DNA of 64,000 bases from Trachythela sp. YZ-2020 (lineage: Eukaryota > Cnidaria > Anthozoa > Malacalcyonacea > Clavulariidae): positions 1,436,501 through 1,500,500 of the forward strand of contig JADLSH010000395.1 of the NCBI GenBank assembly GCA_016169945.1. Reading direction: 5' to 3'. The position numbers and the translations under genes were made by a program. Below the pieces are notes generated by a model that was not told where the DNA came from, did not search any database, and saw nothing but the letters and a program-made list of their open reading frames with translations. Of this stretch, positions 1 to 21,115 are shown piece after piece (positions within the stretch are counted from its first letter, which is position 1; each line of letters begins with the position of its first letter).

Positions 1-516
1 TAACGCATTTTTACAGGACAGTGTTGTTGTTAATCTACAAGATACCGAGGCTGATCAACAAAACGAAGACGCATTGTTACAGGACAGTGTTGTTGTTGAT
101 GTTGATGTTGATCTAACAGATACCGAGGTTGATCAACAAAACGATAACGCATTTTTACAGGACAGTGTTGTTGTTAATCTACAAGATACCGAGGCTGATC
201 AACAAAACGAAGACGCATTGTTACAGGACAGTGTTGTTGTTGATGTTGATGTTGATCTAACAGATACCGAGGTTGATCAACAAAACGATAACGCATTTTT
301 ACAGGACAGTGTTGTTGTTAATCTACAAGATACCGAGGCTGATCAACAAAACGAAGACGCATTGTTCCAGGACAGCGTTGTTGTTGATGTTGTTGATCTA
401 ACAGATACCGAGGTTGATCAACAAAACGAAAACGCATTTTTACAGGACAGTGTTGTTGTTAATCTACAGGATACCGAGGCTGATCAACAAAACGAAGACG
501 CATTGTTCCAGGACAG
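1..516 (+). repeat. 144-bp coding tandem repeat
   Basis: About 3.5 copies of a 144-bp unit begin near 76, 220 and 364 (the third is 3 bp shorter), with a partial copy from about 505. Copies are almost identical in DNA, so the array arose recently or is being homogenised. The unit is a multiple of three and keeps the reading frame open; its translation is rich in Asp, Glu, Gln and Val. Confidence 0.9.
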
Positions 517-2676
517 TCTCAAAGACAGCAATGAGAGTGACGAAAAAAGAGAAGCTGAACTGGAAAACAAAGATGTGACTTTACAAGAAAACAAAATGCT
601 TGGCAGAGTGAAGAAAGCAATTCAAAAGAAACCCGTAGGCATCGCCTTTCCCTCAACAGACTTAAAGAATGTAGGTGACGTATGACCCAATGAATACATA
701 CTTAAAGCTTAAGAAATAAAATTAGTGGTAAAACATATATACAATTGATTGTGTTACAGATAAATTTACGATTTAATTGGTGGTTATAGTTATTGTAGGA
801 ACTGAGGGATTTAAGATCTCGCTTGAAAGACGACAAGGTTGTTTGAATTGTTAAATAATTTGGAGGCCACAACAATGAAATATTATATTTATTATCATTT
901 TAAACAAAACCATGTTTCATATATATTGTCATAAAAATTTTACCCTTTCTCATTCATAGCCAAAGAAGTTTCTGCTGGCTATGCAACGATTCGTTTCAGA
1001 GTTTAAAGAAGCACGCGTCAGTGAAATCCCAGCCCTGAAAGAACTGCAAGTAGACAAAATCAAGATTGACCGTGTGATCACGAAAAGAGAAGTGGCATCA
1101 GAGATTCTGTGCGTACTGGAACAACTGTATGACATTATTCCTGGAACAAAGCTATTCGTGAGTAGATCATAGAAATTCACTGACATCTTTAAATGTCATC
1201 TTTAAAATCCGTATTTCGTTTGAAACGGTACCAGCACAGGAGGCCCAGGCTCTATTTGCCCGCGCCTGCCTGTGACTTCCTTATAACGAGGGAAGGAAGG
1301 AAACATTGAGACCAAAATAGCCCAGACTTGGCATATGTTACACGAAACTATCCTCGATTTTTCGCCTTTAAATGCATTTCTTTCGAGATTAATCGATATC
1401 TCCTGCAAGAATGATACCGTACAACTCTCAAAACAACGATGCTTTAATCAAAGAGCTTAAATTCGCTCTAAAATCCGTGAGGGAATGACAAAATTTGGCA
1501 AAAATATATCCGCGTGCCAGGTTTGCTGGTCAAAAACCGGAAGTCGTTGAACAACTCAAAATACACTCAAACCTGATTGGACAACTTTGAAATTTGAAAA
1601 TTTTGTTGATATTCGTTGTCCAATCAGGTTTGAGTGTATTTTGTCATTCCCTCACGGATTTTAGAGCGAATTTAAGCTCTTTGATTAAAGATCGTTGTTT
1701 TGAGAGTTGTACGGTATCATTCTTGCAGGGGAATGAGGGGATATCGATTAATCTCGAAAGAAATGCATTTAAAGGCGAAAAATCGAGGATAGTTTCGTGT
1801 AACATATGCCAAGTCTGGGCTATTTTGGTCTCAATGTTTCCTTCCTTCCCTCGTTATAAGGAAGTCACAGGCGGGCGCGGGCAAATAGAGCCTAGGCCTC
1901 CTGTGGTACCAGCTCACATGGCTGGCATAGCTTAACTGATCAAGATTAACCATAATTTATAGGCGAAGAACAGTAATCGCAAGTCATGCAGTTGTGGTGA
2001 ATGATTGCAAATCCATGTCAGTCGAATAATGAGATCAGTACATACTTTATCACTAAACACAGTTTGGCTTTTTAGGTTATGAAAATGGTAAGATACCATG
2101 GTCCGAAATACGGGATCCAGTCTTTTGCCGACTTTACCACAATCAATAATGTCAGTGGCAACGATGTTTACCGGAGAGACGAATGCAAGGTAACACTTCA
2201 GATAATACATTTGTTTCATGTATTTTATGCACAACAGTATATTATGTACGACAAATCGTTCATCACATTGTTGGAAAGTGGTTCAAAAGCTCGGCTATGT
2301 CTTCGTTTTTCAACACAGTTCTCCGTGTTTTCAATTCAGCGCCTTCTCGTGTCTGGTATCTTGCATCATACACGTTTAGTAAGGAAACCCTTCTTTCTCG
2401 CAGGTGTGACCTCTCAACCTTTTTGGTTCCCTATGATTTTAAACACTCAGATAGGTCAGGTCAGTTTAATAGGTAAGGTTAAGAAGCTCGCTATTACTGC
2501 AGCACCGTAATAACCATCAAATATTCTGATCATTGGTGAAATAGGTCACACATGTGGAACCACTATCACTGTCAATGTTGCGTAGCCCAGTGCAGTTTCA
2601 TGTCAAGAACTTTGCGATCTATCTCATCCTGGCTGAGCTGGAGTATCAACGAGACATCAAACGCAACATGGGTTGA
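2..2676 (+). CDS. 3' part of an unrecognised gene with acidic tandem repeats
   Basis: Proposed exons: <2-670, 960-1157, 2076-2189, 2596-2676 (stop TGA at 2674-2676). All joins are phase 0, and the frame is open from the left edge, so the 5' end is missing. The first exon is built from a 48-residue repeat (two half-units, each starting LQDSVVV and carrying DTE and DQQN motifs) and is strongly acidic. It ends in a lysine-rich stretch (KKAIQKKPVG). The following exons encode non-repetitive sequence, e.g. FLLAMQRFVSEFKEA, VMKMVRYHGPKYG and a C-terminus ending RDIKRNMG. Donors are GTAGGT, GTGAGT and GTAACA; acceptors follow pyrimidine-rich tracts except the last (2594-2595), which is weaker. A polyadenylation signal lies at 2758-2763. 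I do not recognise the family. The first two joins are well supported by frame and splice signals; the last exon is less certain. Confidence 0.6.
1235..1905. mobile_element. Foldback MITE with 7-bp target duplication
   Basis: Two long inverted arms (about 1235-1600 and 1610-1905) fold on each other and end in CACAGGAGGCC / GGCCTCCTGTG. The element is flanked by the direct repeat GTACCAG at 1228-1234 and 1906-1912, read as a target-site duplication. It has no transposase and lies in the intron between the second and third visible exons of the first gene. Open frames inside it are mirror images from the two arms. The 7-bp TSD does not allow a firm superfamily assignment. Confidence 0.85.
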
Positions 2677-2757
2677 TCAAGAGTGGCTTATTTTTACATG
2701 ATCTTCAAGAAAAATCAACGATCATTTTGTAGTTTTGTGAATTAGATGTAGTTCTGG

Positions 2758-2763
2758 AATAAA
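2758..2763 (+). terminator. Polyadenylation signal AATAAA of the first gene
   Basis: Canonical hexamer 82 bases after the proposed stop codon of the upstream gene. Confidence 0.5.
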
Positions 2764-2876
2764 TATAGAAGTTCTTGCAATCGTTCTGTGTCGCATTATT
2801 ATTTTTATTACATTTACTTGCGCTTATAATAATGATATTATTCTCTACTGTATGTGATTGGCTGATTACAGTCAAC

Positions 2877-3533
2877 CAGGGATGCCGGAAGTTGCTAAAG
2901 GCAAGGGGTGCGATTTGCGATCAAAAGGGCATATTTTTTAACAAAAGGGCACAAACAAAAATCAAAGGGCACTTCTGCTTATTTGGTAACCGCAGTGGCG
3001 CCGTGGGTCACATGTTTTAGGGGGGGCCAAGCGCAACATTTTCCGACAACATTCGGAAAAACCATTATTGGTTCTGTTTTTCTTGTCGACGGGGGGGGGG
3101 AAACGTGTGGGGGGGGAAATGAATATTCCGACAACATAACAAATTCCCAATTTTCCGACGGGTCTCAACGATAGGGGGGGCATGGCCCCCCCCTGGCCCC
3201 CCCGGCCACGGCGCCACTGGGTAACCGCGCCAAATTTCTTCAAACCGCACTAAAATAACGCCTGACCGCAGACAATGTGTGTCGCAGGTTAGCTTCAAAA
3301 GAATACTGCAGTAATTATGGTGTACAAGATCGTACTTGATAAACCTTACGATTTGCGATAAATTTAATTAAGGGTTTACGTAAGTAATCTGTTCGTGTTA
3401 AATCTGTTCGTGTTAAATCTTCTGCGCACCCGTTGCACCCATAGTCTGCACCCGCATTGCACCCGGAAAGTTGTGAATACAAAAGGCAAGGGGTGCACTT
3501 GCACCCGCTGCACCCGTGGTTCCGGCATCCCTG
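2877..3533. mobile_element. hAT-like MITE (outer) with 8-bp TSD
   Basis: Terminal inverted repeats CAGGGATGCCGGAA / TTCCGGCATCCCTG bound the element. The 8-bp direct repeat CAGTCAAC occurs at 2869-2876 and 3534-3541. An 8-bp TSD with CAG-starting ends is the hAT pattern. No transposase is present. It is interrupted by a second element at 2993-3219. Confidence 0.9.
2993..3219. mobile_element. hAT-like MITE nested in the previous one
   Basis: Perfect inverted ends CAGTGGCGCC / GGCGCCACTG, flanked by the 8-bp direct repeat GGTAACCG at 2985-2992 and 3220-3227. The interior is rich in G and C homopolymers. Because it splits the outer element it must have inserted later. Confidence 0.92.
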
Positions 3534-3814
3534 CAGTCAACTATAAATCTTAAATAGCAGTGCAAAATGTGCAGTGCGATACAATAGTAAGTGCAAGAAA
3601 CCAACCACGTTCAACGGTTCAAGCAGATTTTGTGAACGCCACAGTGGAATATATGAATATATCAAACAGAGATCGTAAGGAGCAAGTATATAGTTGTTTC
3701 GGGCATTGAAATTATCATCTAACAGCAAGAATTCAAGAAACAATATCTCATCTTTTTTCACAGACTGACGCCGGGCAGTTGTATGACATAAACTCCTTCT
3801 ACAACATCCATCTA

Positions 3815-5561
3815 CAGGTGTATGTACCACAGAATACCACAAAAATTTACATGTTCCATATCTTTTGTCAAATATATATAATGTGGCTTCTTAATATTTT
3901 TTAGTGTAGTTTATCGATACATTTTTTCTTCCTGGGGGTTTTGGGGCTAGATTTCATAGACTTAAATATTTTTTTTTCTCGAACATTCTGTGGAACAAAC
4001 TCTAATGTACCACAGAATACCAGTGCAGAGATAAATAAGCAATGGTTTATCAAATTGTACCAGGATTTGGTGTGTCATGTTGTGTGATAATACTGTAGGA
4101 TATTGCCAACTTAATTTAGTGAAAGGCAAATACTAAAATCAGTATAGCATACCGGTGGTGTAATCAAAGAATACCAGGTTTATCAATAATTTTGAAAAAT
4201 TCAGTTTTTCAATGGTAAAATTGATTCCTCGGTGTGATTCCTGTTTAGTAATAATGTTGTGTTGCATAGAAAAAGTAGTGATCAACATAAATATAATTAT
4301 ACTGGTTTGCAAACTTATTTTTAAACTTTCGAATTTTACAGGCATTATGCGGGAAAAAAGTATCAAAAACATAGAATGTTATTTTTTGTTAATCCTGATT
4401 ATTTTTAAGAATTTTTATGAAAATATTTATTTTTTGTTTTTTATATGTCGATTAAAACTAATGTATATTCATAGTGTATTCCTCTGATTTTATAAGATGT
4501 TACAATAAATAAGACTGGTATTCTGTGGTTATGGGGTGCCCCCCCAAGGCGGCGTAGTTTCTCCAACATTGTTTTACGTGTGTATAAAAGAAGACGAAGA
4601 CTATGCTGATCAGAATGTAATTCCGAAACGTGTAAGTACGCTGATGATTGTTGTAGTACGTTATCCTCAGTTCACCACAGGGTCTAGTAGCTCTCTATCC
4701 AGAGTGCTATAAATGCAATGGAAATGGGGAAACAGATGATAAAAAAAAAATTAATGGGAAAAAAACTAAGGATATGTGGATAACTTTATTCAAGTCTGTC
4801 CATGTGACCCCCGAATAGTATGTGGGTAAGATATTTTAAGAGAACTGTTAATATATACTACGATCTAAAATATGCAGAACCACAGAACAAGTATTATTGG
4901 CAGGAAAGGCAATATTTACAATTATTAACCAAAGGGAAAGGCTAGAAAGAGGAGATGAAAGGAACGTAGAAAGGCTAGATTGGTCTCCGAGATTGCATTC
5001 TGTATCTAGTCAACAAATATCCGATTACCTTTGAATATTGGAGTACAATTCATCGGTGGATCGTTGTATGAGCTGAACTCCAAGCCTAAGGACACCTTGA
5101 ATCACTTAATTGTAACTCCTAACCACAACTCAGAATGAATTTGAGATGACAGATAAACAACAGGCAAACCAACTTATTACTGATAATATGTGAATTCAAC
5201 ATCATAATCTTAATAATAAAATGATTGCAGATATACTGAATATACTGTCACAAAATGAGCTGATTTTAGAAAAAATAGAATTGAGCCATTCGACTTTTGC
5301 ATATCTTTTAGGCGATGAGGCCATTCGACTTTTGCATAAGAAATAGGCGATGTTCTAGTGTAAAATAGGCGGGAGATTTATTGTAAAATTTATTGTACAT
5401 ATAATTAATTCATATGTATTGTATTGTAATTTATGTACTTTTCATATTGTTGGTAAAATAAAACCTATTACTATTACTATTACTATACTATAGTATATTT
5501 AGACTATTACTATTACTATACTATTACTATATACCGTGGTATTCTGTGGTACATACACCTG
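3815..5561. mobile_element. Non-autonomous element with 26-bp TIRs and TA flanks
   Basis: The ends are a perfect inverted pair starting CAGGTGTATGTACCACAG, with TA dinucleotides immediately outside (3813-3814, 5562-5563), as in Tc1/mariner-type insertions. Motifs similar to the TIR (taccacagaataccag near 4008 and ggtattctgtgg near 4514) recur inside. There is no long open frame in the 1.75 kb, so it is non-autonomous or decayed. The TA duplication is too short to prove the class. Confidence 0.75.
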
Positions 5562-5563
5562 TA

Positions 5564-7469
5564 GGCCATGTTGGAATAAGATCAGTGGTTGGAACCAGTG
5601 TTGAAGTGTGTCCTTAAATAGAGTACCTAAGCTTCCTAGCACCTCTTTTTTTTGGTAAATCCATTGCAATACAAATGTGTACAAGTATAATTCACTAAAG
5701 CATTAAAGCTGACGTAGCACACGCGCAGGGCCTATTCTAAGAAATTTTCAATAGTGCACACTTCCGAGAATGGGTGTGCCTCTTGAGGTAGTGCAGAAGT
5801 GCTCATTTTCGATGATAGTGGAAGAAACTGTGACCTCATTTTACGGAGGTGCAGGAATCCTTCTCTGGGAAATTTTGAGATCTGGAGTCTCTGTAATACC
5901 ATTTCCTGTATTTTGGGGAGAGTTTTATAAGAATTCTAAGGGAACAAATATAAAAAACGTAAGAAAGACAACTCGTCTCCCCAACACAAGGCCTATCCAT
6001 CTCAATCATGTTTGTGCCTTTATGGTGTAAGCCTTTGTTTAACATTTATTGCCTGTGCTTTGTTACTATATACTCTATATTATACTCTATATTATACTCT
6101 ATATTATACTCTATATTATACTCTATATTATACTCTATATTATACTCTATATTATACTCTATATTATACTCTATTGAGTTTATTGAGTTTCTCACTCATT
6201 GGTGAGCGGATTTCCCAATCACAGCTGCTAATTATGAATATTTGTAGCACATAGAAGGAATAAAACTACGTTTAAAGCGTTCGGTTCTACATTTTGGTAA
6301 TGTATAACACTCATTAATCTCATTGTCATGAGTCATGCAATAATTTGATAGGCAAGAGGGTGGCAACAGGGGATACTGAAAGATAATTGGCGCAAGTAGC
6401 AAATTTCTGCCACGTATTTCACAATTCTACCTTTTTACAAAGAGTTGTCTGTGCAGGAGGCTAGGGATCTGTAGAGTAACAGGCCTCTGAAGTGATTTTT
6501 TCATCTTGTGTTTTTTCTGCGTGCAGTCGCACGAGATTTGACATCCAAGATGGCCAAGGGCGAATTTTAATAAATCATGATATTTTCCGATAGAAAACAA
6601 TAAATATTCTTCAATCTTGTACCCAGAGCGATAAAAGTAAATGGAATAAGCGACAGAGTGAAATATGGTCCTGGCTACAAGACTGAATATTCTGGAACTG
6701 AAAACGGAACATATAACGCTATCACGTTATTCCGCCTCTTCAAGAGCTTCAGCTACTAACCAAGTAGATGTTTATTTTACGTCATGGAAAGCTCTATCAA
6801 TATTTACAGACTTGACAAAAGAACAAGATTTTACTCCTCGAAGAGAGGTGGGGTCGACGTCTAACGTTTAATGATAAGCAGCATTAAGAAACATTCAGAA
6901 GTCGATCTTGTCTACCAACAATCATGTAGTTATAATGTGTATGAACCTCCTGTAGGGATCATTTTAGAAGATAAAAATTACTCCAACCAAACTTACCCTC
7001 TTTTGGAGGTAATTGCTATCTTCCTCCCATCGGTGTACTAACTCCTACCCTATTCTTTCTCGCCAAAATTTGAGCCGAGAAGTGCATATACCGTATCTAT
7101 TTAGCTTCGCCTTTAATACAAATAATTTTCATCTAAAAAAACACTGCATATACACGTATAAAATATCATAAAGAAAGCCGGGGACAACGCAACAGCACAT
7201 TAAAGGCTGGGTAAGTCTGCGCGACGTATTGCAATTTGAGCAATGAGCATATTGTTTTGCAAGTTCTGGTGTCATCCACATCTGAGATTCTGAACAGCCT
7301 CATGATGATAATCTATTTTATATTATCCAGACGCCTGTCAAACCCCCTTTGTACATATGAATCGCACTTAGGTTATTTGTCCTACACTCCTCTGTCGACT
7401 GTAAAATACTTTTACTGATATTTTCTACAAGAGAGACTCGCTTTTATTCAAACGTGATCCATAAGTTAA
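5564..7469. other. Intergenic, no gene seen
   Basis: AT-rich DNA without supported exons. It holds a 12-bp tandem repeat (6067-6175) and short open frames without splice context or family similarity. The immediate upstream region of the FIH-like gene lies at its right end; no convincing TATA box or other promoter element was identified. Confidence 0.5.
6067..6175. repeat. 12-bp satellite (atactctatatt)n
   Basis: About nine perfect head-to-tail copies of a 12-bp unit. The open frames here only translate the repeat. Confidence 0.95.
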
Positions 7470-16098
<8,629 letters not shown>

Positions 16099-18065
16099 AT
16101 GGTATACACCGCAGCTAAATACAAAAGGATCTCCATGACCATATTTATCTTTGAATAGACTATCATACAACTACAATCCTGGTCAAAACATCGACGACAC
16201 TTACAGTTATCACAACTAGCTTACAGTATTAGCCAATTAGAAATATGCATTGATGTATAATGTATAAATAGAACGTATACGTATAGTCTTCATTTTATAA
16301 ATAAAGGATGTTTTATCGTAGAGACATAGTAGACATAGAGAGTCAATGCTTGGCAATCAGCCTGCGCAGCTTGTAGTAGAATCGCTCGACTATTCTTTAC
16401 CGCGGCTTTACAGAATGGTAAAATAGCGCAGCAAAGATGTCTAGACGACACGGCTTTGTGCCTTTCTCATAATTCCGTTCGACATTATACCTCTCCGCGA
16501 CGATGTACTGGCTTGAACATGAAACATATAAACCTGTTGTCGATCGTCCACTGGCTGCTAACGATGATCGTTGGCCAGGCTTTTTTGGTTAAAGAAATAA
16601 TTAAGGCATCTTTCCCGAGGCCAAGAGGTTAGTTTTGCATGAAAGCAGTTGAAAACAGACTTGTACCAATGCTGTTTCAACAACTTGTTATCACTATCAG
16701 GATGTGTTCGCACTACTTATTCCCAGCTGGCGGGAAGAGAATTTAAACATTAAAACGACAAAAGTGAAAATAACTCAAACGATTCGTCTTGTATGTTTGT
16801 CGACGTTATGACTTATGCATGTATATCGCACTTTACATAGATTTTAATCATAAAAAAAAGTAATAATAAAAAAGATATTGGAATCTGGCAAAGTCCTTAA
16901 AGTCTTTCCTTTCATATTTGTCCATCTGCAATAATTCATGCTGCAACTAAAATAATTGACTTAGTATAAAACTCATTCATAATTCATGAAGAAAATTCGC
17001 ATTCAAAAGAAATCAATTTGAGTTGTTCTGTTGTTGTATCCACATTAACATACAATCACTCGTATCTAAAGCACATGGAATTAGTACGCACATTTATGAC
17101 CGACGGTAACACGCAATAGTAGCTTGATTTTGCTGTATTTGGAGGGTGTAGCTCTGTTGGAGAAGGTTGACACTAATTACTGCAAGCCGGCCTACCACGA
17201 ACTCTACCCTGGGAAGCTGTCATATAGGTAGAGTAGCTTCCGACCATTCCAGCATTCAGGCTTGACAAATATAATTGATCCCGAGAATTCACATCTCCAT
17301 GGACAGAACTACTGTCACACATAAAGTGGAGTTTGGACATGTCACATGTGAATTGTCAAAATAATACAGATAATATAAATTGTACTCCCTGACTGAAAAG
17401 ACAACAACTTTTGACAGGCGCACGCGCCGTAAGCAACTGCAACGAGCAAAAAAAAATAGTATTGAAGAATTGAATAAAGAGGTCAAGCCCGCGTGCGGAC
17501 GCGGCAAGCAGTTACAACGAAAAAACGTAAAACACGACATAACAATGCTTGATACGACGTCAAGAGCGCACTCCACACGACCGACAAATACTAGACAAAT
17601 CACGTATTAGATGTAAATTAAACAATGCAAGAACAACGCTGGCAAGACAAAGGTGCGTCTGACTGGTGCGTCTGAAAGTGTACAAGCTAGGGCAACTCAA
17701 ACAGAGCTCAGATAAAGCAGACAACAACAACCTACTCGTGCTTGATGTTTTATTGCATAAATCATTATACAGCATTCTCTTGATTTGCATAAATTTTCCC
17801 TCGATTTTCTCAGTTAAAATCACTTCCTTTAAAATCATGTTCTTCTTAAAATCTTGAAATCTTCTTAGATTTCTTTTTAAAACCACGTTTCAGAAGCTTG
17901 ATACGATATCGCCTTCGGCTCTTGTTTGTACACCTGATACAACACTGTCGCTCATGCTGCATATATTAGAATAAAGTCGAAAGTTTACTTTCTATTTATT
18001 CGTATTGTGAAACTGTACGTGCGACTACAATATTATTACTGAAAGTCACTGAACGCTGACACGCA
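16099..18065. other. Intergenic between FIH-like and cGAS-like genes
   Basis: No supported exon. Contains a likely polyadenylation signal for the FIH-like gene (AATAAA, 16300-16305) and the dispersed repeat copy at 16656-16730. Short frames at 17380-17610 lack splice context or family similarity. Confidence 0.5.
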
Positions 18066-20506
18066 ATGGGAAACAATTGCCAGAAAGTCCATGAAGACAA
18101 ATGGATCAAGGTTCGGAAAGACTTTAAGAAAACGATCAAGATCCTAGCACACAATAAAACAGCTTTGGAAGAATATCTAATACAGCTTGATGATTCCAGA
18201 AAAGTTGTTTGTGACGATCCTCGAAATCGAGCTCTGGCAGAGCAAGCCGAGTTATACACAAGGGAAATTTTGCGCGAGGTTGAACAATTAGACCCAAGAT
18301 TCAAGAGCACATTTCTGCAATCAGGCAGCTTTTACGACGAAGTAAAAGTGGGTCTACCTGATGAATACGATTACATGGCCAAACTGGAGCTACTCTCGAA
18401 GCCGGGAACTGGAAAAGCAGTATCAACAAAGCTTGGCTTTGCAAGAGTAATATTGGAAGACGAAGAAGCGATAGACTTGTGGGGAGAATTTCTCTGTGAA
18501 GACATCGATGCAGACAACGAGGAAGTGTTCGAGAATGTTCTATCAATCAGCAAGCTTCAAGACGAATTCCGCAGTCTTGTCATGAAAGCCATAAAGACCG
18601 TCAAGATGCCCACAAAATGGCAGCGCGACCCTTGTCCCAAACAACACGGTCCATGTACCATGCTTGAATTCTTAGTAGACGATTTCTTACCAAAAGGTCA
18701 GCTGTATATTTCGATAGACTTAGCACCATGCATTACCTATCCAAACTACAAAGATGTTGGATTCCCTTTTTACAAGTATCTGGAAGAGGAGAACTCTTTT
18801 GCCTTATTGCTTGCGCAAATCGTGGCGAACGAACGCGATGTCCTGCTGGTGCCATTCATTAATGACGGATTGAAATTGGTAAAAAACCACACCTGTATGT
18901 ATCATCCATCGTATCGCGAGCAAATGAGAGTGTCATTTTCCTTGGTGGAAAAATATATTTTTGGCCACTTCGCTTGCAACAGCGTTGAGAAGCGAGTGCT
19001 GCGACTTCTGAAGATTTTAAGAGATGTTCATTTGAAAGATGATGGCAAGAGGCAAGAATGGGAGGAACCAGTGCCAGATGAACCGCCGTCGTCTCGACTC
19101 CAGGTAACACGATTAAATAAACACCAATTTCCAACACATTTAATGTCACTAAAATACTTATCACAATGAATACAAAAATAATTTTCCGCTTCCTAAATAA
19201 TTTGGCTAAGATCTAATTAAATACTCACAATTATAAATTATAAATACTTTAGTACAAACTCCAATATTTGTCTTCTTCATTTCTAGTTTATCATGAAATG
19301 AATTATACAAATTAATTATACATGAATTATAATTAACCGTGACTATAATGAGCACTTGATTAAATACGTCTATTAATATATTTGTGATCTTATCTTAGAT
19401 TACGACAATAGAAGAAATATTACCACCAAAGGAGCCCGAGTGGTTTTGCGCTTATCGTGACGGGCGAGTTTGTTATGAAGAAGGTGAATTATCAATAAAG
19501 AAGGATGATGAGTTCGTGGAGGATTTGCTTCAGGTAGGCATTAGAAAAGCTAGCACAAAAGAAAAATATTGACTTCTCAGTCTCGACTACGATTGGTTGA
19601 TTGCATGAGTACTCTTCCGCACAACCAATGTAATGTATTTAATAGAGAGATAACATTTTGCCGTTGTCTGCTCAGATACACATAATGTGGCAAGAAACCT
19701 AAAAGCGGCCCACGAGCCACTGGGGCGAGTGAATTTTGGGTGGGTGGGTGACTGGGTAGGGTGAGGGGGGAGGGCAAAATAGACATAGATTCCGATCCCG
19801 AACGCCAACGGTTCGAGAATCCTAGGGGTATATCCGGGGGGAATGCTCCCCAAGACGTCGAGTTTTGAAGAAACACCAAAACCACGAAAAGAGCCCTTTT
19901 TAAGGTCGCTTAATTTTGTTAGATCGACCAAAATTTACATAACTATAACGTATGGCTGCTGGTCAACAAAATTTAACTTCAAATGCATCTTATAATCTAG
20001 ACAATTTCATAAATGGATGGGTATCCTCCACACGCACGCACGCACACACACACACTTCTTCCCGGATTTCAAGTTTCACAAGAACAGCTCTGGAGGTCCC
20101 TCGTTCTCTATGAGTAATATTAACTCGGTTTGGTTTCGTTGAATATCTTTTCTTCGACAACTCGGATCATGTATTGTAGTACAACTGTATTTATTTTCCT
20201 TGTTTATTTTTGCGTTACTACTGATGACCACAGACGTACGTTTTCAAGTCAACGTTTTTCTACGCAAAGCTGTTCTCGACTAACGAAGAAAGCTGGAAGG
20301 CAGGCAACCTTTCGGGAACTCTTCTGGAATGTCTAGAAGCTCTATTCAACGTCTACAGTATTCCTAATGCGACCGTACCAAATTTCTTCTTCGATGGATA
20401 CACCGGTCAAAAACCTAAAGACTATGAACAAAAGAAAATTTTGACGGGAATGTTGAAGATTGCCATTTATCTTGAAAAGCAAATTTATTCGCCTCAAGTC
20501 CCCTGA
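18066..20506 (+). CDS. cGAS-like receptor candidate (Mab-21 domain nucleotidyltransferase)
   Basis: Three exons: 18066-19103, 19399-19533, 20234-20506, all phase 0, 481 aa. The nucleotidyltransferase signature is complete: QSGSFYDEVKV (GS at residues 87-88), then DEYDYMAKLEL, where E100 and D102 match the first two metal ligands of cGAS (NEFDVMFKLEV there), and LYISIDLAPC, where D218 matches the third. The second half follows the Mab-21 pattern: RVSFSLVEK, KRVLRLLKILRD, and a last exon starting TYVFKSTFF and containing VPNFFFDGY. Family members make cyclic dinucleotides on sensing nucleic acid and signal through STING; many Mab-21 relatives have lost the catalytic residues, but this one has not. 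No obvious zinc-thumb cluster was seen. The start MGNNC has a Gly2 and a Cys5, weakly suggesting lipidation. Polyadenylation signal at 20534-20539. Confidence 0.9.
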
Positions 20507-20533
20507 ACCTCGCCCTGAACAATCAAGTTTGAC

Positions 20534-20539
20534 AATAAA
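20534..20539 (+). terminator. Polyadenylation signal of the cGAS-like gene
   Basis: AATAAA 28 bases after the stop codon. Confidence 0.55.
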
Positions 20540-21067
20540 ATAAGTCAAAAGAAACAAGGAAAATTTTCTGTATATTTGTACATGAAAATACGTTGATTGC
20601 CAAACTTCGACTGTATGGTTTACATTCAAAATATATTTTTAAAATAAACAAACAAAACAGGTTAAAAGAATATTCGTAGTCCTAGTAGAATTTGATCTGC
20701 AATATGCCAAATAGCCACTCTATAGCTAACGAAAACTCAGATATATATTCAATATTCCGCATGTCTTTTAAAAATTTATAAATTATAATTAGCTTGAAAC
20801 TCACACTTTGGACATACATTGTGGTCAATCTGTTGTAGATACCGTCTTTATACTCGTTTATAAGCGCTGTATATGAGATCAAAAATATTAAACAACAACG
20901 CGGCGCTTAATCGAAGCACTGTTAGACAGAATTGTTCGAGCTGAACCCCGCAGACTCACAGTCGCTCATCCCGCGCTAAATAATGCGATGCAATACAGTG
21001 GCTCGCAATGTGGCTCGCTCTTTTTATTTACATCACACGAAACGTCGCGGTCTTAGCCGACATGCAA

Positions 21068-21115
21068 TGCTGTGGGAGGAAACCGCAGTACTCGGAGAAA
21101 ACTCATGACTTTCGT
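21068..21115. repeat. Fragment of the ggaggaaaccggagtacccgg dispersed repeat
   Basis: tgggaggaaaccgcagtact followed by cggagaaaact and a short tail closely matches 29885-29935, where the same core belongs to a tRNA-derived SINE-like repeat. Confidence 0.65.

Noticed and set aside
5770..6030. 86-aa frame with GGAGILLWEILRSGVSVIPFP
   Set aside because: Its DNA matches a dispersed ctctgtaataccatttcctg-type repeat seen elsewhere, so the frame is repeat-derived.
6008..6254. Open frames rich in YTLYYTLY or ILYS
   Set aside because: Translations of a 12-bp satellite; no splice context.
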